A stretch of DNA of 49,748 bases from Bacteroides muris (ex Afrizal et al. 2022). GTDB taxonomy: Bacteria > Bacteroidota > Bacteroidia > Bacteroidales > Bacteroidaceae. The DNA lies in contig NZ_SRYZ01000028.1 of NCBI RefSeq assembly GCF_004793475.1, positions 1 through 49,748 of the forward strand. The letters are read 5' to 3'. The notes beneath the pieces are model-generated. The model had not been told where the DNA came from. It did not search any database and saw only the letters and a list, made by a program, of their open reading frames with translations. The position numbers were made by a program, and so were the translations under genes. The stretch's first letter is position 1. Every line of letters begins with the position of its first letter. Of the stretch, positions 18,446 through 25,694 are shown in pieces.

Positions 18446-19714
18446 ATGAAAGTTTTAATGTTTGGATGGGAATTCCCTCCCAAAATATATGGTGGTCTTG
18501 CGGTTGCTTCTTATGGAATAACTAAGGGATTAAGTTTGCAGGGTGATGTGGAAACTACTTTCTGCATGCCCAAGCCGACGGGTGAAGAAGAGGATTTCTT
18601 GAAGATAGTGGGCATGAACCAGGTGCCCATCGTGTGGCGTGATGTCGATTACAATTATTTGAAGTCGAGGCTGACGCGCAACATGACACCGGAAGATTAT
18701 TATTCTTTCCGCGACCATATCTATTCGGATTTCTCTTATATGCACGTCAATGACATAGGCTGCATGGATTTTGCCGGCGGTTATCCCGGCAACCTGCACG
18801 AAGAGATAAACAATTTCTCGGTGATTGCCGGAGTAGTGGCTCGCCAGCAGGAATTTGATATTATCCATGCCCATGACTGGCTGACGTATCCTGCCGGAGT
18901 ACATGCCAAAATGGTGAGCGGAAAGCCGCTTTGCATCCATGTCCATGCTACGGACTTTGACCGCTCGCGTGGAAAAGTCAATCCTACCGTCTATTCTATG
19001 GAGAAGAACGGTATGGATTATGCCGACTGCATCATGTGTGTGTCCGAGCTGACCCGCCGCACGGTGATTGAGCAGTATCACCAGAACCCTAACAAAGTGT
19101 TTGCAATGCACAATGCTGTATATCCGCTTTCGCAGGAATATCAGGATATACCTCGTCCCGAACATACCAAGGAGAAGGTGGTTACCTTCTTGGGACGTAT
19201 CACGATGCAGAAGGGGCCCGAATACTTTGTGGAAGCTGCTGCACTCGTGTTGAAACGTGCGCGTAACATTCGTTTCGTAATGGCCGGTTCGGGCGATATG
19301 ATGAATGCTATGATTAATCTGGCAGCCGAACGGGGTATTGCCGACCGCTTTCATTTCCCGGGCTTCATGAAGGGAAAGCAGGTATATGAGGTTTACAAGA
19401 ACAGTGATGTATTCGTTATGCCTTCCGTTTCCGAGCCTTTCGGTATCGCTCCATTGGAAGCCATGCAGTGTGGAACCCCTTCCATCATTTCCAAACAGTC
19501 GGGATGCGGTGAAATCCTTGATAAGGTCATCAAGACCGATTATTGGGACATTCATGCAATGGCAGATGCCATTTATTCCCTCTGCACCAATCCCGCTCTC
19601 TTCCGATATCTGCAGGAAGAGGGCAAGAAGGAAGTGGATGGAATTACGTGGGAAAAAGTAGGCTTGAGAATCCGCGCCCTCTACGAGGATGTGTTAAGAA
19701 ACTATGGTAAATAA
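18446..19714 (+). CDS. GT4-family glycosyltransferase, probably alpha-glucan elongating
   Basis: 422 residues with a GT-B fold. The N-terminal donor-loop region is FGWEFPPKIYGGLAVASYG (about 6-24), HAHDWLTYPAG sits mid-domain, VVTFLGRITMQKGPEYFVEA starts the second Rossmann domain, and the EX7E-type motif SEPFGIAPLEAMQCGTPSI follows. This set matches GT4 enzymes placed with debranching enzymes in Bacteroides and annotated as glycogen-synthase-like. Since the other synthase-like gene nearby (22843-23661) lacks half its fold, this may be the actual glucan synthase; that is inference. A good GGAGG site precedes the ATG. Confidence 0.87.
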   Translation: MKVLMFGWEFPPKIYGGLAVASYGITKGLSLQGDVETTFCMPKPTGEEEDFLKIVGMNQVPIVWRDVDYNYLKSRLTRNMTPEDYYSFRDHIYSDFSYMHVNDIGCMDFAGGYPGNLHEEINNFSVIAGVVARQQEFDIIHAHDWLTYPAGVHAKMVSGKPLCIHVHATDFDRSRGKVNPTVYSMEKNGMDYADCIMCVSELTRRTVIEQYHQNPNKVFAMHNAVYPLSQEYQDIPRPEHTKEKVVTFLGRITMQKGPEYFVEAAALVLKRARNIRFVMAGSGDMMNAMINLAAERGIADRFHFPGFMKGKQVYEVYKNSDVFVMPSVSEPFGIAPLEAMQCGTPSIISKQSGCGEILDKVIKTDYWDIHAMADAIYSLCTNPALFRYLQEEGKKEVDGITWEKVGLRIRALYEDVLRNYGK

Positions 19715-19731
19715 CAAAAACAATAATAGAA

Positions 19732-21147
19732 ATGAGAACTATCTGTCTTTATTTTGAAATACATCAAATTATTCATCTGAAACGTTACCGTTTCTTTGAT
19801 ATCGGTACCGATCATTATTACTACGATGATTATGCCAATGAAACCAGTATCAATGATGTAGCCGAACGCTCTTATATCCCGGCATTGAACACCTTGATTG
19901 AAATGGTGAAGAATTCCGGAGGTGCGTTTAAAGTGGCTTTCTCCATCTCCGGCGTGGCATTGGAGCAATTGGAGATACATGCGCCGGCTGTTATAGACCT
20001 GCTGCGTCAGCTCAGCGAAACGGGCTGTTGCGAATTCCTGGCTGAACCTTATTCTCATGGTCTTTCTTCTTTGGCCAACGAAGATTGTTTCAAGGAAGAA
20101 GTGATGCGGCAGAGTGCCAAGATGAAGCAAATGTTCGGTAAGGCGCCGAAGGTATTCCGTAATTCCAGCCTGATTTATAATGACGAGATTGGTGCGATGG
20201 TGGCAGCTCTGGGATTCAAGGGTATGCTGACGGAAGGAGCCAAGCATGTGCTGGGGTGGAAGAGTCCGCACTATGTATATCACTGTTCTATGAATCCTAA
20301 CTTGAAGTTGCTGTTGCGTGACTTTAAGTTGTCTGACGACATCAGCCTGCGTTTCTCCAACTCTGAGTGGAGCGAGTATCCTTTGTTTGCCGACAAATAT
20401 ATCAGTTGGATTGATGCTTTGCCGCAAGAAGAGCAGGTTATCAATATCTTTATGGAACTTTCTGCTCTGGGTATGGCACAGCCGTTGTCTTCCAATATTC
20501 TGGAATTCCTGAAGGCATTGCCGTATTGTGCTAAAGAAAAGGGAATTACTTTCTCTACACCGACGGAAATCGTTACCAAACTGAAATCTGTTTCCCAGTT
20601 GGACGTTCCATACCCGATGTCTTGGGTGGACGAAGAAAGAGATACCAGCTGCTGGCTGGGTAATGTGATGCAGCGTGAAGCATTCAACAAGCTGTATAGT
20701 GTTGCCGAACGTGTCCATCTCTGTGATGACCGCCGTATCAAGCAAGACTGGGATTATCTGCAGGCAAGTAACAACTTCCGTTTCATGACTACCAAGCAAA
20801 GCGGTGTCGGTTTGAACCGTGGCATTTATGAATCTCCTTTCGATGCTTTCACCAATTATATGAATATTCTTGGTGACTTTATCAAACGTGTAGATTCTCT
20901 CTATCCGGTGGATATAGATAATGAAGAACTGAATGCATTGCTGACCACCATCCAGAACCAAGGTACCGAGATAGAGGAACTTCACAAGGAATTGGCGAAA
21001 GCGCAGACCAAACTGGAGAAGATAAAGGCTGCGGAAAAGAAAGAGAGCAAGGCTACAGCTAAATCTGCCGCTGAAAAACCGGCAAAGGCCAAGGCCTCTG
21101 CCAAAAAGCCTGCTGCTAAGAAAACAACTAAAAAGGCTGTTGAATAA
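19732..21147 (+). CDS. GH57 alpha-amylase-like protein with lysine/alanine-rich tail
   Basis: 471 residues. Residues 1 to ~400 follow the GH57 pattern: FEIHQ (8-12), EFLAEPYSHGLSSL (101-114), KVFRNSSLIYND (140-151), and LSDDISLRFS (200-209), which keeps the acid/base Asp region. In active GH57 amylases the third motif reads FRNTEL-like with the nucleophile Glu; here Ser146 is in that place, so hydrolysis may be lost. Such amylase-like homologues without a catalytic residue are known in this family. After a coiled-coil-like segment (about 395-435) the protein ends in a K/A-rich, histone-H1-like tail (AKAKASAKKPAAKKTTKK). It is the third gene of the glucan operon. Confidence 0.87.
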   Translation: MRTICLYFEIHQIIHLKRYRFFDIGTDHYYYDDYANETSINDVAERSYIPALNTLIEMVKNSGGAFKVAFSISGVALEQLEIHAPAVIDLLRQLSETGCCEFLAEPYSHGLSSLANEDCFKEEVMRQSAKMKQMFGKAPKVFRNSSLIYNDEIGAMVAALGFKGMLTEGAKHVLGWKSPHYVYHCSMNPNLKLLLRDFKLSDDISLRFSNSEWSEYPLFADKYISWIDALPQEEQVINIFMELSALGMAQPLSSNILEFLKALPYCAKEKGITFSTPTEIVTKLKSVSQLDVPYPMSWVDEERDTSCWLGNVMQREAFNKLYSVAERVHLCDDRRIKQDWDYLQASNNFRFMTTKQSGVGLNRGIYESPFDAFTNYMNILGDFIKRVDSLYPVDIDNEELNALLTTIQNQGTEIEELHKELAKAQTKLEKIKAAEKKESKATAKSAAEKPAKAKASAKKPAAKKTTKKAVE

Positions 21148-21173
21148 TATCGGCAGCTTGTCCCATCAATCAT

Positions 21174-21214
21174 AAAAAAAGCCTTCCGTTCTACAATGAA
21201 CGGAAGGCTTTTTT
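21174..21214. terminator. Bidirectional terminator between GH57 and DUF4270 genes
   Basis: Perfect stem AAAAAAAGCCTTCCGTT / AACGGAAGGCTTTTTT with an 8-nt loop between convergent genes. A/T runs on both sides make it a terminator in both directions. Confidence 0.92.
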
Positions 21215-21230
21215 ATGGAATATCTGTCAG

Positions 21231-22814
21231 TTACTTGTTGAAACTGGTGTATGTTACTTCTATCTTCAATGGAGATTTTACTTTACCGTTTTCTTCTTCC
21301 GGACCTCCTTTCAGTTTGGCATATCCCGGCTTGAGATCATGCTGGACACCGGTCATGGTTTTGTTGCCACTACTGTTTGTACTGTTGTCATAGGTAATGG
21401 AAACCGGAATCAGCAATACCTTATCCCAGTCTTCATTTTTTTTGTTCCAAGTTTTCTCCCACTCTGTCTCATTCCAAGAACTGCCGGCTTTATCTTTGGC
21501 GGCTTTCTTGGCAGCTTGTTTTTCGTTGATGCAAGTGGTAACCAACCGGGCTATGTTGCTGAATACGTATTGATTGGTGGCAAATGCATTGTGGGTTGTT
21601 GTAAATGAGGTGATATTATCCCTGACTTTGTTGTCTTCAAAGAAGCTCTTCAAGTCCTGCTTACGTATCAACAGCACGTCATTGGGGGCACTCATGCTAT
21701 ATTCGTAGTCGCTGTTTATATTGTAATTCGTGAAAGTCAACTTCACGGCATTCAGGGTGTCATTGGACAGTTTGTTGTATATTGAATCGTATGGCATGAT
21801 AGCTTCGGTGAAGATACCGGCAGGAGATTTGATGTAAGTGTGTCCCGTCTCTTTTTGGGCCTTTTCCTTTATCAAATCGGAATTCAAGAACTGGTTTGCC
21901 TGGATAACTTCTTTGGTAGAAGCAAATATAGTATTGGTTATATATCTCAAGGAGTCGGTTCCGTCTTTCTTTTTGAGAGCTACACCGGTTGTATCGTTTG
22001 TGTAGTGTGTACAAAGTTCCATTTCCAAAGCTACGTAGTCTACATAAAGGATAGTTCCATCTCCCAAATCGCTCTTTACGTATACTCCTTTAAAGACCTT
22101 ATCTATGAAGGTATCCGAATCCTTGAAGTATTCAGGATTTGCCCGATAAACCTTTAGTATCCTGTCTTCGCCAAAGGTCTTTTTATCCAGCGGGAATGTT
22201 ACATTGGGATAGAAAGTATAATAACCGTTATTGTCTTTTTCAAATCTTACAGAGTCCGGAACAGATGTGTCGAAAGCTGAATAGGCCTTGCGTCCGAGCA
22301 GGGATTTGTCATCGTACTTGTTGTAGTACTCCTCCGGATTGATGTTGGTATAGCGGTTCTTGTCCAGCTTCTTGTCCAGTTCATAGATACTCATCCGGCA
22401 TGCGTTCAGGGAGTCGCCGAACCAACTGGAATAATAGACAGCCAATTGTATTGAAACTACCGAGTCTCCTGCCATTGTACCGGTGGCTTTTGTCGGATTT
22501 CCTTCGCTGTCCCATTCAGTTTCCTTATACACTTCAGGAAGGGAGAAGTTCTCCGTGCAGTTCAATTCCGTGAGGAAACTTGTTTCGTAATAACCGAATT
22601 CCGGATCGGAAAACTTGCCTATATATCCGGTACTCGTCTTGGCAAATACGGAATCAACGGCAAATGAATGTGTTATTACATCAAAAGTTGTAGTATGCGC
22701 TGACATGCGGTCAGAATCGGGTAACATGCCCAAACCTAATGTACCGGTGTTGTCATCGCATCCAAAGAAAGTCAGGACTGCCAAAAGCAATGTTCCCAGA
22801 TATCTTACTTTCAT
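21231..22814 (-). CDS. DUF4270 lipoprotein
   Basis: 527 residues from MKVRYLGTLLLAVLTFFG, with the lipidated Cys next (about 19) followed by DDN. The first conserved part reads GTLGLGMLPDSDRMSAHTTT and is typical of DUF4270, a Bacteroidetes outer-surface family of unknown function; the long beta-rich body (FAVDSVFAKTSTGYIGKFSD, YYTFYPNVTFPLDK) agrees. Members sit next to a glycogen-synthase-like gene in many Bacteroides as recalled, as here (28 nt downstream of it), but a role in glucan metabolism is not shown. The upstream 43 codons of open frame overlap that gene and are not used. Confidence 0.85.
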   Translation of the reverse strand: MKVRYLGTLLLAVLTFFGCDDNTGTLGLGMLPDSDRMSAHTTTFDVITHSFAVDSVFAKTSTGYIGKFSDPEFGYYETSFLTELNCTENFSLPEVYKETEWDSEGNPTKATGTMAGDSVVSIQLAVYYSSWFGDSLNACRMSIYELDKKLDKNRYTNINPEEYYNKYDDKSLLGRKAYSAFDTSVPDSVRFEKDNNGYYTFYPNVTFPLDKKTFGEDRILKVYRANPEYFKDSDTFIDKVFKGVYVKSDLGDGTILYVDYVALEMELCTHYTNDTTGVALKKKDGTDSLRYITNTIFASTKEVIQANQFLNSDLIKEKAQKETGHTYIKSPAGIFTEAIMPYDSIYNKLSNDTLNAVKLTFTNYNINSDYEYSMSAPNDVLLIRKQDLKSFFEDNKVRDNITSFTTTHNAFATNQYVFSNIARLVTTCINEKQAAKKAAKDKAGSSWNETEWEKTWNKKNEDWDKVLLIPVSITYDNSTNSSGNKTMTGVQHDLKPGYAKLKGGPEEENGKVKSPLKIEVTYTSFNK

Positions 22815-22842
22815 AGCTTTATTGTCTAAATCAATTTTATTT

Positions 22843-23661
22843 TTATTTTGTTTCCCATACTTTGTCGTAGAAGTCGTTGCAGGCTTCAGTAAAGTTTTCG
22901 GGAGATTGATATTCCAATACCGGTTTTCCGGATTCGCGGGCATAGTTCATCACTTCCTCATCGACATGCTTGCTTTGCTGGATAATGCCGTCGGAGAAGT
23001 CCGCAGCCAGTTTGCAAAGTGAAGCGTAGTCAATAGGTTCCTTCAATCCGGCAATATCTTTCTTGGTGATGCCTTTCAGCAACAGCTTGTTGGGGAAGTC
23101 TGCGTGGAAAGGTTGCTTGAAGTCATCTTCATAAAGAGAGAATACGACCTTGGCATCTCTGAAGGAAGGTTCGTCTTTGTAAGCTTTCTTGATATACAGA
23201 GGCGCCAAAGCGGTCATCCAGCCGTGGCAGTGGATGATGTCAGGACACCAGCGCAGTTTCTTCACTGTCTCCAGTACACCGCGGGCATAGAAGATGGCGC
23301 GGGCATCATTGTCTTCATACTCTTCACCGTTTTCATCCATTGCCTGCAAGCGGTTTTGGAAGTAGTCGTCATTGTCGATGAAGTACACTTGCATACGTGC
23401 AGACTGGATAGAGGCAACCTTGATGATGAGCGGGTGGTCGGTATCGTCAATGATGAGGTTCATGCCAGAGAGTCGTATCACTTCATGCAGCTGGTTTCTG
23501 CGTTCGTTGATATTTCCCCATTTGGGCATAAACGTTCTGATTTCTCTGCCTTTTTCTTGAATAGCCTGAGGTAGGTTTCTGCCTACGAGGGACATTTCGG
23601 ATTCTGAAACGTAAGGAGTAATTTCTTGGGTTATAAATAAAACCTTGTTCGCCTTTGTCAT
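22843..23661 (-). CDS. Glycogen/starch synthase-like protein, GT5 N-terminal domain only
   Basis: 272 residues. It aligns by eye with the N-terminal Rossmann domain of GT5 glycogen synthases (KVLFITQEITPYVSESEMSL; CPDIIHCHGWMTALAPLYI; KVVFSLYEDDFKQPF) and then ends. The C-terminal domain that binds ADP-glucose is absent. The donor-loop K-T-G-G-L motif is also missing (replaced by SESEMSLVG). So catalysis alone seems unlikely; a regulatory or scaffold role is possible. It ends cleanly, and related short proteins are, as I recall, widespread in Bacteroides, which argues against a recent truncation. It forms an operon with the DUF4270 gene and is divergent from panC. Confidence 0.85.
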   Translation of the reverse strand: MTKANKVLFITQEITPYVSESEMSLVGRNLPQAIQEKGREIRTFMPKWGNINERRNQLHEVIRLSGMNLIIDDTDHPLIIKVASIQSARMQVYFIDNDDYFQNRLQAMDENGEEYEDNDARAIFYARGVLETVKKLRWCPDIIHCHGWMTALAPLYIKKAYKDEPSFRDAKVVFSLYEDDFKQPFHADFPNKLLLKGITKKDIAGLKEPIDYASLCKLAADFSDGIIQQSKHVDEEVMNYARESGKPVLEYQSPENFTEACNDFYDKVWETK

Positions 23662-23686
23662 AATAACAATGTTCTCAATTATTTTG

Positions 23687-23720
23687 CAAAGATATAAAAA
23701 AAAGCGGGCAATAAAGCAAA
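23687..23720 (-). promoter_or_regulatory. Promoter of the GT5-like/DUF4270 operon
   Basis: Minus-strand TTTG (23717-23720), 22 nt, TATCTTTG (23687-23694), about 25 nt before the start codon. The spacing is slightly long. Confidence 0.5.
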
Positions 23721-23908
23721 CGTAGCCTGTCTATAATTCCTTATGAATTGTTAACTGTTTGTTTTTCAGCGATTAAAATGCTTGGAACTTGGCTGAAAAG
23801 TGTATTGGGTTTTGCATTAATTTGCGATATTTCTTCTTTATATGCTAAATAATGGTTTATTTTGCACCGCTTTTTGCGAACAACCAAGTTATCATATAAC
23901 CAATTAAA

Positions 23909-24766
23909 ATGGAAATAGTACATACTATCAAGGACTTGCAGGCCGGACTTTCGGCTTTGAGAGCCCAAGGAAAGAAGGTAGGTCTGGTGCCTACGATGGG
24001 TGCTTTGCATGCCGGTCATGCCTCATTGGTGAAACGTTGTGTGGCAGAAAATGACGCTGCCGTAGTAAGCGTTTTTGTAAATCCGACTCAGTTTAATGAC
24101 AAGAATGATTTAGTGAAATATCCCCGTACGCCGGAGGCTGACTGCCGTCTGCTGGAAGCGTGTGGAGCTACATTTGTCTTTGCACCTTCGGTGGAGGAGA
24201 TGTATCCGGAACCGGATACCCGCCGTTTCAGCTATGCGCCGCTGGACACAGTGATGGAAGGGGCATTCCGTCCGGGGCATTTTAACGGTGTCTGCCAGAT
24301 TGTGAGCAAGCTGTTTGATGCGGTGAAGCCGGATTGTGCCTACTTTGGCGAGAAAGATTTCCAGCAGTTGGCCATTATCCGCGAGATGGTCCGCCAGATG
24401 AAGTATCCTTTGGAAATTGTAGGGTGTCCGATTGTGCGTGAGGAAGACGGGTTGGCTCTGAGCAGTCGCAATGCCCGTTTGTCTGCCGAAGAACGCAAAA
24501 ATGCACTGAAAATTTCGCAGACTTTATTTGAAAGTCGTACCTTTGCAGCCTCACACACGGTAGCTGAGACACAGAAGTTTGTGGAAGACACCATCGCAGC
24601 CGCCCCCGGATTGCGTTTGGAATACTTTGAACTGGTGGATGGCAATACCTTACAGAAGATTGCCGATTGGGAGGAAACTTCTTATGCTGTGGGTTGCATC
24701 ACAGTGTTCTGCGGGGAAGTCCGTCTGATTGATAATATCAAGTACAAAGAGCCTGCTGCCTTGTAA
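23909..24766 (+). CDS. panC: Pantothenate synthetase (pantoate-beta-alanine ligase)
   Basis: 285 residues. It joins pantoate and beta-alanine using ATP in vitamin B5/CoA synthesis. The HIGH-like GALHAGH (about 32-38) within [56 protein letters not shown], and the KMSKS-like [11 protein letters not shown] are all present. The gene is followed 32 nt later by panD, which supplies beta-alanine, so both halves of the pathway are co-expressed. Confidence 0.97.
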   Translation: MEIVHTIKDLQAGLSALRAQGKKVGLVPTMGALHAGHASLVKRCVAENDAAVVSVFVNPTQFNDKNDLVKYPRTPEADCRLLEACGATFVFAPSVEEMYPEPDTRRFSYAPLDTVMEGAFRPGHFNGVCQIVSKLFDAVKPDCAYFGEKDFQQLAIIREMVRQMKYPLEIVGCPIVREEDGLALSSRNARLSAEERKNALKISQTLFESRTFAASHTVAETQKFVEDTIAAAPGLRLEYFELVDGNTLQKIADWEETSYAVGCITVFCGEVRLIDNIKYKEPAAL

Positions 24767-24798
24767 TTTATGATTAGTAATTCGTAATTTATAAAGAT

Positions 24799-25152
24799 AT
24801 GATGATTGAAGTGTTGAAGTCGAAAATCCATTGTGCCCGCGTCACGGAAGCGAACCTGAACTATATGGGAAGCATCACGATCGATGAAGATTTGATGGAT
24901 GCCGCCAACATGATTGCCGGCGAGAAGGTGTATATAGCCGACAATAATAACGGTGAGCGTTTTGAAACCTACATTATTAAGGGCGAGCGTGGTTCTGGCA
25001 AAATTTGCCTGAACGGTGCGGCAGCCCGCAAGGTGCAACCTGATGACATTGTTATTATCATGTCCTACGCGCTGATGGACTTTGAAGAAGCCAAGTCGTT
25101 CAAGCCGACGGTGATTTTCCCCGACCCGGCAACGAACAAGGTAGTGAAGTAG
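24799..25152 (+). CDS. panD: Aspartate 1-decarboxylase
   Basis: 117 residues. A pyruvoyl-dependent enzyme that makes beta-alanine from aspartate. The self-cleavage site is Gly24-Ser25 in NYMGSITID; Ser25 becomes the pyruvoyl group. [14 protein letters not shown] precedes it, and [20 protein letters not shown] is typical of the mature alpha chain. It directly follows panC. Confidence 0.97.
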   Translation: MMIEVLKSKIHCARVTEANLNYMGSITIDEDLMDAANMIAGEKVYIADNNNGERFETYIIKGERGSGKICLNGAAARKVQPDDIVIIMSYALMDFEEAKSFKPTVIFPDPATNKVVK

Positions 25153-25175
25153 TCTCTTTATTGAAATATAGAAAT

Positions 25176-25218
25176 AAAGCCTCGTTTGCAATTTATCTGT
25201 AAATGGGGCTTTGTTTTT
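25176..25218 (+). terminator. Likely panCD terminator
   Basis: Imperfect stem AAAGCCTCGTTT (25176-25187) / AAATGGGGCTTT (25201-25212) followed by GTTTTT, 24 nt after the panD stop. Confidence 0.55.
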
Positions 25219-25588
25219 ACTTCTGATACTTCTCCGCAGGGTTCGTATGAGAATGAGGAGCCGATTTAGTCTTGTCGAGTAAATACAGAATCTCAGTTTG
25301 GACATCGAAATTATATCTTTGGTAATCCTGATAGGTGGGCATCAGGTCCGGATAAAGTGTGTGGGCACACCGGTCTTTGCCCGGAAAGCATATTTGTATG
25401 GAGTTGGAGATAGAGCCTTGCATACCGGTATAGGGTAGCCGGAATAAGGTTTGTTCCATATAGGTATTTGCCAGTTCTTTTACCAGATACCGAAAGTCTG
25501 AAGCAAGGGAATCCCCGTTTAGGGGCTCTTGGGCGCTTGCCAATAGGGAAGCCAGGCAGAGAAGGAGGGATAGATGAATACGTTTCAT
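25217..25588 (-). CDS. Small secreted protein of unknown function
   Basis: 123 residues with a clear signal peptide (MKRIHLSLLLCLASLLASAQ, cleavage probably after ASA or AQ). The mature part of about 100 residues has no motif I recognise; it contains an aromatic-rich stretch (YMEQTLFRLPYTGMQG), two cysteines (ICFPGKDRC) that might form a disulfide, and a charged C-terminal helix (TEILYLLDKTKSAP). It lies alone between the panCD terminator and the terminator of the Nfn-like gene. A putative periplasmic or secreted protein; no function is proposed. Confidence 0.65.
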   Translation of the reverse strand: MKRIHLSLLLCLASLLASAQEPLNGDSLASDFRYLVKELANTYMEQTLFRLPYTGMQGSISNSIQICFPGKDRCAHTLYPDLMPTYQDYQRYNFDVQTEILYLLDKTKSAPHSHTNPAEKYQK

Positions 25589-25653
25589 TTTCTTGAAATA
25601 TTAAATTGTATGTTAGAAGGGGAAAGCAGAGGGAGAGGTTGTAGTAGAATAAA

Positions 25654-25682
25654 AAAGGTGGAGTTCGTATGTCTCCACCTTT
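25654..25682 (-). terminator. Terminator of the Nfn-like gene
   Basis: Stem AAAGGTGGAG (25654-25663) / CTCCACCTTT (25673-25682), 9-nt loop. On the minus strand it is followed by TTTATT, 12 nt after the stop of the fused flavoprotein. Confidence 0.85.
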
Positions 25683-25694
25683 CATGACAGATTC

